From Yinghuangia elevatio (GTDB taxonomy: Bacteria; Actinomycetota; Actinomycetes; Streptomycetales; Streptomycetaceae), in the NCBI RefSeq assembly GCF_040649515.1, contig NZ_JBEZFP010000042.1, positions 1 to 63,706 on the forward strand: a stretch of DNA of 63,706 nucleotides. The letters are read 5' to 3'. The notes under the pieces are model-generated. The model did not search any database. It was not told where the DNA came from and saw only the letters and a program-made list of their open reading frames with translations. The translations under genes and the position numbers were made by a program. Positions 1 to 8,172 of the stretch are shown here, piece by piece. The stretch's first letter is position 1. Every line of letters starts with the position of its first letter.

Positions 1-82
1 CGGGTGATTCCGACCGGGCCGACGCGGTGTCCCGGCGGCCACGCGTCACGCGCGCGCCGCCGGTTCACCGGGCGTTGCCTGT

Positions 83-985
83 TCAGGCGGGCGTACCACC
101 GTTGTTGCGGCGACGGTTCCAGAACAGGACCCCCGCGCCACCGACGAGCAGGACGCCGGCGGACGCGCCGATCATGACGGCGGCGTTGTTGTCACCGCCG
201 GTGTCCGCGAGGGCGGGCGGGGCGGTCTCGGTCGTCGGCGGAACCTCGGGCTGACCCACCGGAGCCTCGGTGTCCGTCGTCGTCGGCACCGGAGCGGTCG
301 ACGTCGGCGGCTTGCTGGTCGAGGTGCTCGGCGAAGCGCTCGCGGAGGTCGGAGGCTTGCTCGTCGCGGGCGGCGTGGTGGTGGCCGGCGCGGTGGTCGG
401 CGGCGTCGTGGTGGCGGGCGGCGCCGTGGTGGCCGGCGGGGTGGTGGCGGGCGGAGTGGTCGGCGGCGTCTCGCACTTGTCGCCGCCGTTCCACGCCGTG
501 ATCAGGTCCTTGGGGAACTTGGCGTGGGGGTAGCGCGGCAGGGGCTCCTGGACGCCGTCGTACTTCTTGCCGTTGCCGTACAGGTCGATCTGGCCGAAGC
601 ACTCCGGGGCGTACTTGGAGACGTCGAGCTCCGCCTGCTTCTTCCCCTTCCGCAGCGTCGTCGTGTCCCAGCCGAGGAAGGCCTGGGTGCCGGACGTGGC
701 CCAGGTGGGGCCCTCGGCGGAGTAGGACGCGAGCGAAACCGCGTACTCGCAGGAGTTCTTGACCTCGGTCTTGAGGCGGACCTGGATCTTGGTGACCGGG
801 GTGGCCCGGTTTATGCGGCCGTCGCTGGTCCAGGTGTCTCCGCCGTCGAGCGAGTATTCGACGGCGGCCTTCTCGCAGTGTTCGCCGGTCGCGTAGGCGG
901 GGGCGGTCGCGACGACCGGCAGGCCGAGGGCGACGGCTCCGATGCCGGCCGCGCTCGATATGTACTTTTTAGTGCTGCGTCGCAC
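83..985 (-). CDS. LAxTG-anchored cell-surface protein, Thr/Pro-rich stalk
   Basis: This 300-residue protein is predicted to be exported and attached to peptidoglycan by a sortase. It has a Sec signal peptide (about residues 1-32, ending AYA before TGEH) and an ectodomain to about residue 170 with several cysteines. A Thr/Pro/Ala-rich stalk follows (about 172-255). The C-terminus has the sorting signal LADTG (259-263), a hydrophobic helix and an RRR tail. LAxTG is the form recognised by class E sortases, which anchor long chaplins in Streptomyces. The start is GTG with GGAG seven bases upstream. The ectodomain is not recognised. Similar LAxTG proteins are common in this group, so the anchoring call is firm and the function open. 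Confidence 0.85.
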   Translation of the reverse strand: MRRSTKKYISSAAGIGAVALGLPVVATAPAYATGEHCEKAAVEYSLDGGDTWTSDGRINRATPVTKIQVRLKTEVKNSCEYAVSLASYSAEGPTWATSGTQAFLGWDTTTLRKGKKQAELDVSKYAPECFGQIDLYGNGKKYDGVQEPLPRYPHAKFPKDLITAWNGGDKCETPPTTPPATTPPATTAPPATTTPPTTAPATTTPPATSKPPTSASASPSTSTSKPPTSTAPVPTTTDTEAPVGQPEVPPTTETAPPALADTGGDNNAAVMIGASAGVLLVGGAGVLFWNRRRNNGGTPA

Positions 986-1287
986 AGGAAACTCCGGGGA
1001 TCGGCGGGCGCTCGACGAAGAGCGAACGCCGCACCGGTGCGGGTCCGGGGGGTGGCAACGTGGCCGGAAACGGCCGTCCGCTCAGCGCACCGGATTATTC
1101 CGTGTCACGCGCGCACCGCAAGCCCCAGAGGGCGCATTGCGGAAACTGGACGAATACCTGCGTGGTTGAAGGCGATTCGTCCCCTCGCCGCCGCGTCGCG
1201 CGCCACGCCGCGGGGACGACGAAGCGCGGACCGCCGAGCGCCCTCGTGTCGTTGTTGTCGCGACGCGGCCGATCTATGGTGTTCGCT
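986..1287. other. Divergent intergenic region (302 bp)
   Basis: No gene is seen here. The stretch separates the leftward surface-protein gene from the rightward gene at 1288. Its right end holds the promoter listed at 1252-1280; I could not place a promoter for the leftward gene. Confidence 0.6.
1252..1280 (+). promoter_or_regulatory. Vegetative-type promoter giving a leaderless mRNA
   Basis: TTGTTG, 17 bases and TATGGT fit a housekeeping actinomycete promoter (TTGnnn / TAnnnT). The -10 ends 7 bases before the ATG at 1288, so the transcript would begin at the start codon. There is no Shine-Dalgarno sequence in front of that ATG, which agrees. Confidence 0.5.
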
Positions 1288-1719
1288 ATGCCCGGCACAC
1301 CCTTCATGTCCGTCCTTTCGGAGGACGAGATCGCCGCGGTGGCGCATGCGGCCGTTGCCGACCTGGCGCACCGCCTGACCCGGTCCGCTTTCCGGGATCC
1401 CCGGGACCCGGACGCGCCGCACGACGAGGCGGTCCGCCGCGACGCGCTCGCCGAACTCCGCGTCCTGATGCACATCCAGCGTGCCGTCGAGGAGCATATG
1501 CAGGACGCCGCCGCGCTGGCCGCCGACGCGGGCGCGGGGTACCCGCAGTTGGGCAACGCGTGCCGCATCACGAGACAGGGCGCCCGGCGGCGTTGGCCGG
1601 GGATCCTCTCCGCGGCACCGGGGCACCACTTGGCACCTCATCTCCCGCAGGCGTCGCCGCGAGCGTCGGGCGCCTCGGGCGTCTCGGGCGCGTCGGGTGC
1701 ACAGGGCCGCGTCGGCTGA
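1288..1719 (+). CDS. Small conserved-looking protein of unknown function
   Basis: This is a 143-residue cytoplasmic protein without signal peptide or membrane segment. The first 90 residues are acidic and helical (residues 1-75 rich in Ala, Glu and Asp), followed by GYPQLGNACRITRQGARRRWPG, a basic patch that looks like the conserved part. The last 25 residues are Ser/Gly/Ala repeats encoded by a 9-bp tandem repeat and are probably dispensable. I do not recognise a family. The start was chosen because a good -10 box sits 7 bases upstream. Longer in-frame starts exist but would read through the promoter. Confidence 0.6.
   Translation: MPGTPFMSVLSEDEIAAVAHAAVADLAHRLTRSAFRDPRDPDAPHDEAVRRDALAELRVLMHIQRAVEEHMQDAAALAADAGAGYPQLGNACRITRQGARRRWPGILSAAPGHHLAPHLPQASPRASGASGVSGASGAQGRVG
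1663..1700 (+). repeat. 9-bp coding minisatellite
   Basis: About four imperfect copies of a 9-base unit close to GCGTCGGGC encode ASG/VSG triplets at the C-terminus of the 1288 gene. The in-frame unit length means copy-number change would alter tail length without a frameshift. Confidence 0.6.
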
Positions 1720-1801
1720 GTCGGCCGGACCGGCTGAACCGGCGCGTGTGCGGCCGTTCTAGAGTCGGACGCGGGGCGGCGCGGAGACGAGGGGCTTAAC
1801 G

Positions 1802-2260
1802 GTGATACCCGAAGCGGCACACGTGGGTGTGGAGGACGTCCCCTGGGTCGAGAACGTCGCGTACCCGGGGACCATGATGCGGCTCCTGCGCGCGGACTTG
1901 GCCGAGGGCACATACGTCATGGCCGGACGCCTGCCCGCCGGCTTGGAGGTGGGCACCCACCGGCACATCGGCGCCGTGCACATGTTCACGCTGTCCGGGG
2001 CGTGGGGCTACCGCGAGCACGGCTTCGTCAACCGCGCGGGCTCCTATCTGTACGAGCCGCCGGGCTCGACGCACACGCTTTTCGTGCCGGCCGACAACGC
2101 CGAGGTCACCGAGACGCTGACGATCGTGCACGGCATCACCGAGTACCTGGACGCGGACGGCAACGTCGTCGCGGTCTCCGACGCCGCCGCGAACCTGCGC
2201 GCGTACTACGAGAGTTGCGAGGCCGCCGGACTGCCGCGGCCGACCGGCATCCTGCGGTAG
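1802..2260 (+). CDS. Single-domain cupin, acetylacetone/DAD-type dioxygenase-like
   Basis: This 152-residue protein is one cupin barrel. Motif 1 gives the pair H53-x-H55 with a further H60. Motif 2 is PPGSTH with H91. This arrangement resembles the 2,4'-dihydroxyacetophenone dioxygenase-like cupins, where the histidines hold Fe(II). The usual motif-1 glutamate is not evident, so catalysis is not certain. The GTG start is supported by the family-like N-terminus (a DVPWVEN segment); there is a possible -10 (TAGAGT at 1760). The gene ends 22 bp from the convergent MFS gene. Substrate unknown. Confidence 0.75.
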   Translation: MIPEAAHVGVEDVPWVENVAYPGTMMRLLRADLAEGTYVMAGRLPAGLEVGTHRHIGAVHMFTLSGAWGYREHGFVNRAGSYLYEPPGSTHTLFVPADNAEVTETLTIVHGITEYLDADGNVVAVSDAAANLRAYYESCEAAGLPRPTGILR

Positions 2261-2282
2261 GCCGCGGCCTCGCCGCCCTCCG

Positions 2283-3812
2283 TCAGGCGGTCACGACCGG
2301 CCGCAGTTCGTCCTCGATCTGGCGGTTGCGGCCGGCGCGTACGCCGAAGAGGATCTGAGGGACCATCAGGGCCGCCATGAGCGCGATCGGCAGGTCCCAC
2401 GAGTCGGTGTGCTGGTAGAGCACGCCGACCAGCAGCGGGCCCGGGATCGAGATGAGATAGCCGACGCTCTGCGCGAACGCCGACAGCCCGACCATGCCGG
2501 CCGCCGACCGCGCCCGGAGGCCGATCATCGTGATCGCCAGCGGGAACGCGCAGTTCGATATGCCGAGCAGGACGGCCCAGGCCCAGGCGCCACCGGCGGG
2601 GGCGAAGTAGAGCCCGGCGTACCCCGCGAGCCCGAACGCGCCCAGGGCGGCGACCAGAACTCCCTGGTGGGGCAGGCGGCTTGCCAGACGCGGGATGACG
2701 AACGCGAGCGGTACGCCCATGACCATGGTGACCGCGAGCAGTACGCCCGCCTGACCGGCCGAGACCCCGGCGTCCCGGAAGATCTGCGGCATCCAGCCCA
2801 TCGTGATGTAGGCGGCGGTGGCCTGGAAGCCGAAGTAGCAGGCGAGCGCCCACGCGGTACGGCTGCGTGCGACCCCGGGAGCCCGCTCCGCCGGTGCGTC
2901 GCCGTCGGTGGACGTGCCGTCGACGGATTTGCCGCCGACGGATTTGCCGTCGCCGGAGGCGCCGGAGGTGGTTGCGCCGGCGGGAGTCGTGCCGGATGCG
3001 GCAGCGGTTGCGGGCGCGGGCGCTTCGCGGCGGTCACGTCGGGCCGCGCGTACCACGGGCACCCACGGCACCACCGCGACGGCGGCGAGCGCCGCCCACA
3101 CGCCCAGGCCGGCCCGCCAACTGCCGCCGAGGGCATCGGTCATGGGCACCGTCGCGGCGGCGGCCACCGAGGTGCCGATGGCCAGCGCCATCGAGTACAG
3201 GCCCGTCATGCTGCCGACCCGGTCCGGGAACCAGCGCTTGACGATCACCGGCAGCAGGACGTTGGTGAGCGCGATGCCCGCCAGCGACAACGCGCTCGCG
3301 GCGAGGAATGCGACCGTGCCGCCCGCGAAGGGGCGGATCACCATGCCGGCGGTGACCGCGACCATGCCGGCGCACACCACGGCGGCGGGGCCGAAGCGGC
3401 GGGCGAGGCGCGGCGCGGTGATGCCGAACACCGCGAAGCACAGCGGCGGCACGGAAGTCAGCACACCGGCGACCGTCCCGCTCATGCCGAGGCCGTCGCG
3501 GGTCTCCTCGAGGAGCGCGCCGAGGCTGGTGATCGCGGGCCGCAGGTTGAGGGCCGCGAGCACGATGCCGACGGTGAGGACCCCGGCGAACCAGGTGGGG
3601 AGCGGCGAGTCTTGCGGCCTGGCGGAAGTCCCGGGCGGTTGCGGGGCCCGTACGCCGCCCTGGCGCGGCAGCACGGAGGCGGCCGCGGCGGGGCCCGGGC
3701 CGGAGTCCTGAAGGTCTGCCGGAGCGTGGTCGGTGCGTATGCTCTCGGGCCGGCGCGCCCGCGCGTCCGGCTCCTGGGCGCGGCGCGGCGACGGGCTCTC
3801 GTGGTGGGACAT
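2283..3812 (-). CDS. MFS exporter, CynX/NimT (cyanate-type) family
   Basis: This is a 509-residue inner-membrane transporter. A disordered Pro/Ala-rich N-terminus of about 90 residues precedes twelve predicted helices. The first contains LNLRPAITSLG, typical of the CynX/NimT branch of the major facilitator superfamily. The cytoplasmic loop between helices 6 and 7 is long and has Gly/Thr/Asp-rich repeats. Members move small anions or drugs such as cyanate and 2-nitroimidazole; the substrate here is unknown. I chose ATG 3812 because a TATGAT box ends 7 bases upstream (leaderless start); ATG 3824 is also in frame. The divergent GntR gene and the operator between them make it the likely GntR target. 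Confidence 0.85.
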   Translation of the reverse strand: MSHHESPSPRRAQEPDARARRPESIRTDHAPADLQDSGPGPAAAASVLPRQGGVRAPQPPGTSARPQDSPLPTWFAGVLTVGIVLAALNLRPAITSLGALLEETRDGLGMSGTVAGVLTSVPPLCFAVFGITAPRLARRFGPAAVVCAGMVAVTAGMVIRPFAGGTVAFLAASALSLAGIALTNVLLPVIVKRWFPDRVGSMTGLYSMALAIGTSVAAAATVPMTDALGGSWRAGLGVWAALAAVAVVPWVPVVRAARRDRREAPAPATAAASGTTPAGATTSGASGDGKSVGGKSVDGTSTDGDAPAERAPGVARSRTAWALACYFGFQATAAYITMGWMPQIFRDAGVSAGQAGVLLAVTMVMGVPLAFVIPRLASRLPHQGVLVAALGAFGLAGYAGLYFAPAGGAWAWAVLLGISNCAFPLAITMIGLRARSAAGMVGLSAFAQSVGYLISIPGPLLVGVLYQHTDSWDLPIALMAALMVPQILFGVRAGRNRQIEDELRPVVTA

Positions 3813-3819
3813 GACTGCC

Positions 3820-3850
3820 ATCATAGAATCATGGGATGATTGGCTGTCCA
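3820..3850 (-). promoter_or_regulatory. Promoter with embedded GntR operator
   Basis: On the minus strand TGGACA (3850-3845) and TATGAT (3825-3820) form a promoter with a long 19-base spacer. Filling the spacer is the perfect inverted repeat AATCAT-GGG-ATGATT (3827-3841). A repressor bound there would block RNA polymerase at the MFS gene. The adjacent gntR gene at 3892 is the obvious candidate. Confidence 0.6.
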
Positions 3851-3891
3851 GTTGACCCCGGCTTGCTTCGGTGTCGCACCGAAGGAGTGGC

Positions 3892-4551
3892 ATGCCCCTG
3901 ACCTCACCGCGACGCGCGGCCCTCTCCGACCAGGTGGCGGCACAGTTGCGGGCGCAGATCACCTCGGGCGAGTGGCCGGTCGGGTCGCGCATCCCGACCG
4001 AGCCGGAGCTCGTGGAGCAACTCGGCGTCGCGCGCAACACGGTCCGCGAGGCCGTCCGGGCCCTCGCGCACACCGGGCTCCTGGACATCCGGCAGGGGTC
4101 GGGCACCTACGTGCTCGCCACCAGCGAGCTGTCCGGCGTCATGCACAGGCGGTTCGCCGACGCCGATCCGCGCCACGTCGCCGAGGTACGCGCCACGCTG
4201 GAGTCGACGGCGGCCCGGCTCGCCGCGACCCGGCGTACCGACAAGGACCTCCGGCAACTGGACACCTGGCTGGCCCGCCGGGCCACCGCGTGGTCGTCGG
4301 GCGACGCCGAGGCGTTCGTCACCGCGGACGCGAGCCTGCACATGGCCGTCGTCGCCGCAGGCCACAACGACGTCCTCACCGAGCTGTACGCCGACCTCGG
4401 CGCCCTGCTCCGCGACTGGCTGCGCGACGACGTGGGCACGGACCTGGCCACCGACGAACCGATGGACCACACGCGGCTGGTCGAGGCGATCCACGCGGGA
4501 GACGCGGAGCGGGCGGCGGCGGAGGCGGCGTCGTACCCCTACCACTGCTGA
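3892..4551 (+). CDS. GntR-family transcriptional regulator, FadR/FCD subfamily
   Basis: This 219-residue regulator has an N-terminal winged helix-turn-helix (about residues 8-75, with the family-typical SRIPTEPELVEQLGVARNT recognition region). An all-helical FCD effector domain follows (about 95-215) and contains D and H residues able to bind a metal. FCD members sense small carboxylates and usually repress a neighbouring transporter or catabolic operon. The start ATG follows GAAGGAG at a good distance. It is transcribed divergently from the CynX-type transporter and likely binds the palindrome at 3827-3841, controlling both. Confidence 0.88.
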   Translation: MPLTSPRRAALSDQVAAQLRAQITSGEWPVGSRIPTEPELVEQLGVARNTVREAVRALAHTGLLDIRQGSGTYVLATSELSGVMHRRFADADPRHVAEVRATLESTAARLAATRRTDKDLRQLDTWLARRATAWSSGDAEAFVTADASLHMAVVAAGHNDVLTELYADLGALLRDWLRDDVGTDLATDEPMDHTRLVEAIHAGDAERAAAEAASYPYHC

Positions 4552-4570
4552 GCGGGCACGGCTGCTGAAC

Positions 4571-4600
4571 GGCGCCGGTGCCGCCCGGCCCGCCGGCGCC
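4571..4600. terminator. Possible bidirectional terminator between gntR and bioB
   Basis: GGCGCCGG (4571-4578) pairs with CCGGCGCC (4593-4600) across a 14-base loop, lying between two convergent genes. There is no U-run, which is common in this group. The loop is long, so the call is tentative. Confidence 0.4.
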
Positions 4601-4629
4601 CGTGTCGCCGCCGGGCCCGCGGCTTGCGG

Positions 4630-5721
4630 TCACGCGTTCGGCGGTGCCTCGGTTCCCGCACCGCGCAGTCGCAGCGCAACGAGGTCGGCGCGCCCCGCCG
4701 CCTCGGACGTGTCCTCGTCACGACGTCCCGGGAGCGTCGCGGCGCCCGTCCCCTCCACCTCGAACCCGGCGTCCGCGATCATGTCGAGGTCGGCCCGGCC
4801 CGACTGGCCCTCGCTGGTCAGGTAGTCGCCCAGGAAGATCGAGTTGGCGATGTGCAGCGCGAGCGGCTGAAGGGTCCGCAGGTGGATCTCGCGGCCGCCG
4901 GCGAGGCGTACCTCGACGTCGGGACACACGAAGCGCACCATCGCCAGGATCCGCAGGCAGCGCTGCGGGGTCAGGTCCCAGCGCCCCTCCTGCGGCGTTC
5001 CCTCGAACGGGATCAGGAAGTTCACCGGCACCGAGTCCACGCCCAGCCCGCGCAGCGCGAAGGCCACGTCGGCCAGGTCGTCGTCCGACTCGCCCATACC
5101 GGCGATCAGCCCCGAACAGGCCGACAGCCCCGCGTCGTGGGCGCGCCGCACGGTATCGACGCGGTCGGCGAACCCGTGGGTGGAGCAGATGTCGGAATAG
5201 ACCTCCTCCGAGGTGTTGAGGTTGTGGTTGTACGCATGCACGCCCGCCTCGCGCAGCCGCTCCGCCTGGCCGCCCGACAGCAGTCCCAGACACGCGCACA
5301 CCTCCACGCCCGGGCTCTGCGCCTTGATGGCGGCGACGGTCGAGGCGACGCGCTCGACGTCCCGATCGGTGGGCCCGCGGCCGCTCGCGACCAGGCACAC
5401 CCGCTTGGCGCCCCCGGCGGTCCCCGCGGCGGCCGCGGCGGCCGCCTCCTCGGGGCTCAGCCACGTGTACTTGAGGATGCCGGTCTCCGAGCCGAGGCGC
5501 TGCGAGCAGTACGTGCAATCCTCCGGGCACAGGCCCGACTTCAGGTTGACCAGGTAGTTCAGCTTGACCCGCCGCCCGAACCAGCGGCGCCGGACCCGCC
5601 CGGCGGCGGCCACCACGTCCAGGAGTTCGTCGTCCGCGGTCGCCAGCACGGCCAGTGCGTCGGCGCGGTCCGCGGAAGCGCCGCGCGTCCCCTTGTCCAC
5701 GAGCCTGTCCAGAAGATCCAT
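4630..5721 (-). CDS. bioB: Biotin synthase
   Basis: This 363-residue radical-SAM enzyme inserts sulfur into dethiobiotin to form biotin. The 4Fe-4S cluster motif CPEDCTYC supplies C65, C69 and C72. Downstream, VCLVASG, the YNHNLNTS stretch and GGREIHLRTLQP are family hallmarks and include ligands of the auxiliary 2Fe-2S cluster. Length and motifs match intact BioB. The ATG start follows GGAGG. No bioA, bioD, bioF or biotin-protein ligase lies nearby, so it is a stand-alone gene here. I see no biotin repressor site that I can name in the upstream region. Confidence 0.96.
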   Translation of the reverse strand: MDLLDRLVDKGTRGASADRADALAVLATADDELLDVVAAAGRVRRRWFGRRVKLNYLVNLKSGLCPEDCTYCSQRLGSETGILKYTWLSPEEAAAAAAAGTAGGAKRVCLVASGRGPTDRDVERVASTVAAIKAQSPGVEVCACLGLLSGGQAERLREAGVHAYNHNLNTSEEVYSDICSTHGFADRVDTVRRAHDAGLSACSGLIAGMGESDDDLADVAFALRGLGVDSVPVNFLIPFEGTPQEGRWDLTPQRCLRILAMVRFVCPDVEVRLAGGREIHLRTLQPLALHIANSIFLGDYLTSEGQSGRADLDMIADAGFEVEGTGAATLPGRRDEDTSEAAGRADLVALRLRGAGTEAPPNA

Positions 5722-6143
5722 GCCACGATCCTCCGCCGCGGCTCACCGGGGACCAATGACCGAACCGCACAAGGCTTTTGCGTCGAACTTTGCACACCCC
5801 GGCAACACTGTAGGCCGACGACCAGGTGCACGCGCGCAACCCACGCGCCCGGACGGGCCCGGCGGCACGACTCGCGGAGAGCACCCGAACGGCGGTCGGT
5901 CGGGGGCCTGCGGTCGCGCCTTGCCGACGACGGCGGTGACAGGCGACGGCCAGGACGATCGTGATCGCTCCGCACATGGTGATGGGGCGTGCACGCGTAC
6001 TCCGGTGCCGGAGCAGTCGACACGGTCGATGACGCCGTAGGCACGAGTTCGCGGCCGCGCCGCGACGGCTTCGCCCGCCGTCCGGGGGGCCGACGACGGG
6101 GGCGCTGTGGCGACGTGGCGTGGCCGGCGCCGGAACCGGGGGA
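5722..6143. other. Intergenic region upstream of bioB (422 bp)
   Basis: No convincing gene or RNA is seen. The 100 bases next to bioB are locally poorer in GC than the surroundings and should hold its promoter. The rest lies downstream of the leftward antiporter gene. Confidence 0.5.
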
Positions 6144-7403
6144 TCAGTCCTGGGTGCCGTCCTTGTCCGGGTCCGGGGTCGTGGAGACCGGGGTGGGCGG
6201 GACGTCGTCGAGGGCGGTGCGCGGGGCGACGACGGAACGATTCTCTGCGGTGCGGTCCGCGAACCTGGTGCCGACGACCTCGCTGTAACGGGCCGTCAGG
6301 GGGCCGATGACCACCAGGATCAGTACGTACGCGGTGGCCAGCGGGCCGAGCTTCGGCTCGATGCCCGCGGTGACCGCGAGACCGGCGATCACGATCGAGA
6401 ACTCGCCGCGCGCGACGAGCGTGCCGCCCGCGCGCCAGCGCCCCTTGACCCCGACACCGGCTCGTTTCGCGGCCCAGTAGCCGGTCGCCACCTTGGTCGC
6501 CGCGGTGACCAGCGCCAGGGCGAGCGCGGGCAGCAGCACCGGCGGAATGCTCGCCGGATCGGTGTGCAGGCCGAAGAAGACGAAGAACACCGCGGCGAAC
6601 AGGTCCCGCAGCGGGCTCAGCAGCGTGTGCGTACCCTCGGCCACCTCGCCGGACAGGGCGATGCCGACCAGGAACGCGCCGACCGCGGCCGACACCTGGA
6701 GCTGCTGCGCGACGCCCGCGACCAGCAGCGTCAGGCCGAGGACCACCAGGAGCAGCTTCTCCGGGTCGTCGCTGGAGACGAAGCGCGAGATGAGCCGCCC
6801 GTACCGGACGGCCACGAACAGCACGAGGGCCGCCACGCCGAGGGCGATCGCCAGGGTCAGGCTGCCCTGCGCGATGCCGACCCCGGCCACCAGCGCGGTG
6901 ACGATCGGCAGGTAGACCGCCATCGCCAGGTCCTCCAGGACCAGGATGCTCAGGATGACCGGCGTCTCGCGGTTGCCGACCCAGCCGAGGTCACCGAGCA
7001 CCTTGGCGATGACGCCGGACGACGAGATCCACGTGACGCCAGCGAGCACCACCGCCGCGACCGGGCCCCAGCCCAGCAGGAACGCGGCGAGCGCGCCCGG
7101 AATCGCGTTGAGCGCGAAGTCCACCAGACCTGCCGGGTATTGCGTCCGCAGGTTCGACACCAGGTCGCTGGCGGTGTACTCCAGACCGAGCATGAGCAGC
7201 AGCAGAATGACGCCGATCTCGGCGCCGATGGCGACGAACTCCTCGCTGGCGCCCAGCGGGAGCAGGCCGCCCTCGCCGAACGCCAGTCCGGCGAGCAGGT
7301 ACAGCGGGATGGGAGAGAACTTGAGGCGGCCCGCGACCCGGCCCAGCAGGCCGAGCGCGAGGATGATGGCTCCGAACTCGATCAGGAAGACCGCGGAATG
7401 CAC
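6144..7403 (-). CDS. K+(cation)/H+ antiporter, CPA2 family, KhtU-like
   Basis: This 419-residue inner-membrane protein has about 12-13 helices covering nearly its whole length and ends in a short polar tail without an RCK domain. The conserved VLEDLAMA segment in the ion-binding core marks the CPA2 branch (KefB/KefC/KhtU). It would expel K+ or Na+ in exchange for protons. It starts with GTG four bases after the stop of the TrkA-C protein gene, so the two are co-transcribed. The pair resembles B. subtilis KhtT-KhtU, in which the small cytosolic partner gates the channel. Cation preference cannot be read from sequence. Confidence 0.87.
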   Translation of the reverse strand: MHSAVFLIEFGAIILALGLLGRVAGRLKFSPIPLYLLAGLAFGEGGLLPLGASEEFVAIGAEIGVILLLLMLGLEYTASDLVSNLRTQYPAGLVDFALNAIPGALAAFLLGWGPVAAVVLAGVTWISSSGVIAKVLGDLGWVGNRETPVILSILVLEDLAMAVYLPIVTALVAGVGIAQGSLTLAIALGVAALVLFVAVRYGRLISRFVSSDDPEKLLLVVLGLTLLVAGVAQQLQVSAAVGAFLVGIALSGEVAEGTHTLLSPLRDLFAAVFFVFFGLHTDPASIPPVLLPALALALVTAATKVATGYWAAKRAGVGVKGRWRAGGTLVARGEFSIVIAGLAVTAGIEPKLGPLATAYVLILVVIGPLTARYSEVVGTRFADRTAENRSVVAPRTALDDVPPTPVSTTPDPDKDGTQD

Positions 7404-7407
7404 CGGG

Positions 7408-7893
7408 TCACTCCCGTCCGAGGATCGAGGCCGCCGTGTCCACGCCCTCGCGGGTGCCGATCACGATCAGGGTGTCGCCCCCGGCCAACCGGAAGTCCGG
7501 GGTGGGGGACGGCACCGCCCCCGAACGCCGCAATACCGCGACTATCGACGCGCCGGTCTCGGTCCGCATCCGCGTGTCCCCGAGCGTCCGGCCGTTCCAG
7601 TGGCTGTGCCCCGACAGTTCGATCCGCTCGGCCACCAGCCCGAGGTCGGTGGTGTGCAGCATGTTCGGGCTGTGGTGGGCCGGCATCAGCGCGTCGATCA
7701 GCGACGCCGCCTCGGCGGCGGTCAGGCGCAGCGACTGCGCGCACGCGTCCGGGTCGTCCGCGCGGTACACGCTCACCGTGCGAGCGCCGTCCCGATGGGC
7801 CACCACCGAGAGGTGCCGGTGTTCGCGCGTGGTGAGGTCGTACTGAACGCCGATGCCGGGCAAAGGCGTGGTGCTCATCCGCGGGGCAGGCAC
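7408..7893 (-). CDS. TrkA-C domain gating subunit, KhtT-like
   Basis: This is a 161-residue soluble protein. The C-terminal half (about 85-158) is a TrkA-C/RCK-C fold ending in GDTLIVIGTREGVDTAASIL. The N-terminal half is the KhtT-type cap. Partners of this kind form rings on CPA2 antiporters and control them in response to pH, nucleotides or c-di-AMP (known for KhtT). I preferred GTG 7893 because AAGGAG sits seven bases upstream; ATG 7878 is the alternative. It is the first gene of the two-gene antiporter operon. Confidence 0.85.
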   Translation of the reverse strand: MPAPRMSTTPLPGIGVQYDLTTREHRHLSVVAHRDGARTVSVYRADDPDACAQSLRLTAAEAASLIDALMPAHHSPNMLHTTDLGLVAERIELSGHSHWNGRTLGDTRMRTETGASIVAVLRRSGAVPSPTPDFRLAGGDTLIVIGTREGVDTAASILGRE

Positions 7894-8172
7894 GGATGTT
7901 CTCCTTACTCTCCGAGTGGCCGTCCGGGTGGACGACGCGTCATGCTGCCATCCGCCGAGGTGCGGGGGACATGGGTGCCGGCACGGATGGACACCTGCTC
8001 CGATGATCCGGAAAAATGCCCCGGGAGGTATGGTCGCGACGCTGTTCCCGCAGGCCGGGTCCGTACCGGAGCCGGTCCGCGGCGCCGGGCCGCGCCTCCC
8101 GTACGCCGGGCCGGACGGCCCGCCCGCAAGGTCGGCCGCGGCCTTCCGAGAACCACCGGGAAAGGCGAGACC

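Noticed and set aside
5722..6143. Biotin operator or riboswitch upstream of bioB
   Set aside because: No BirA- or BioQ-type palindrome or conserved RNA fold could be recognised by eye.
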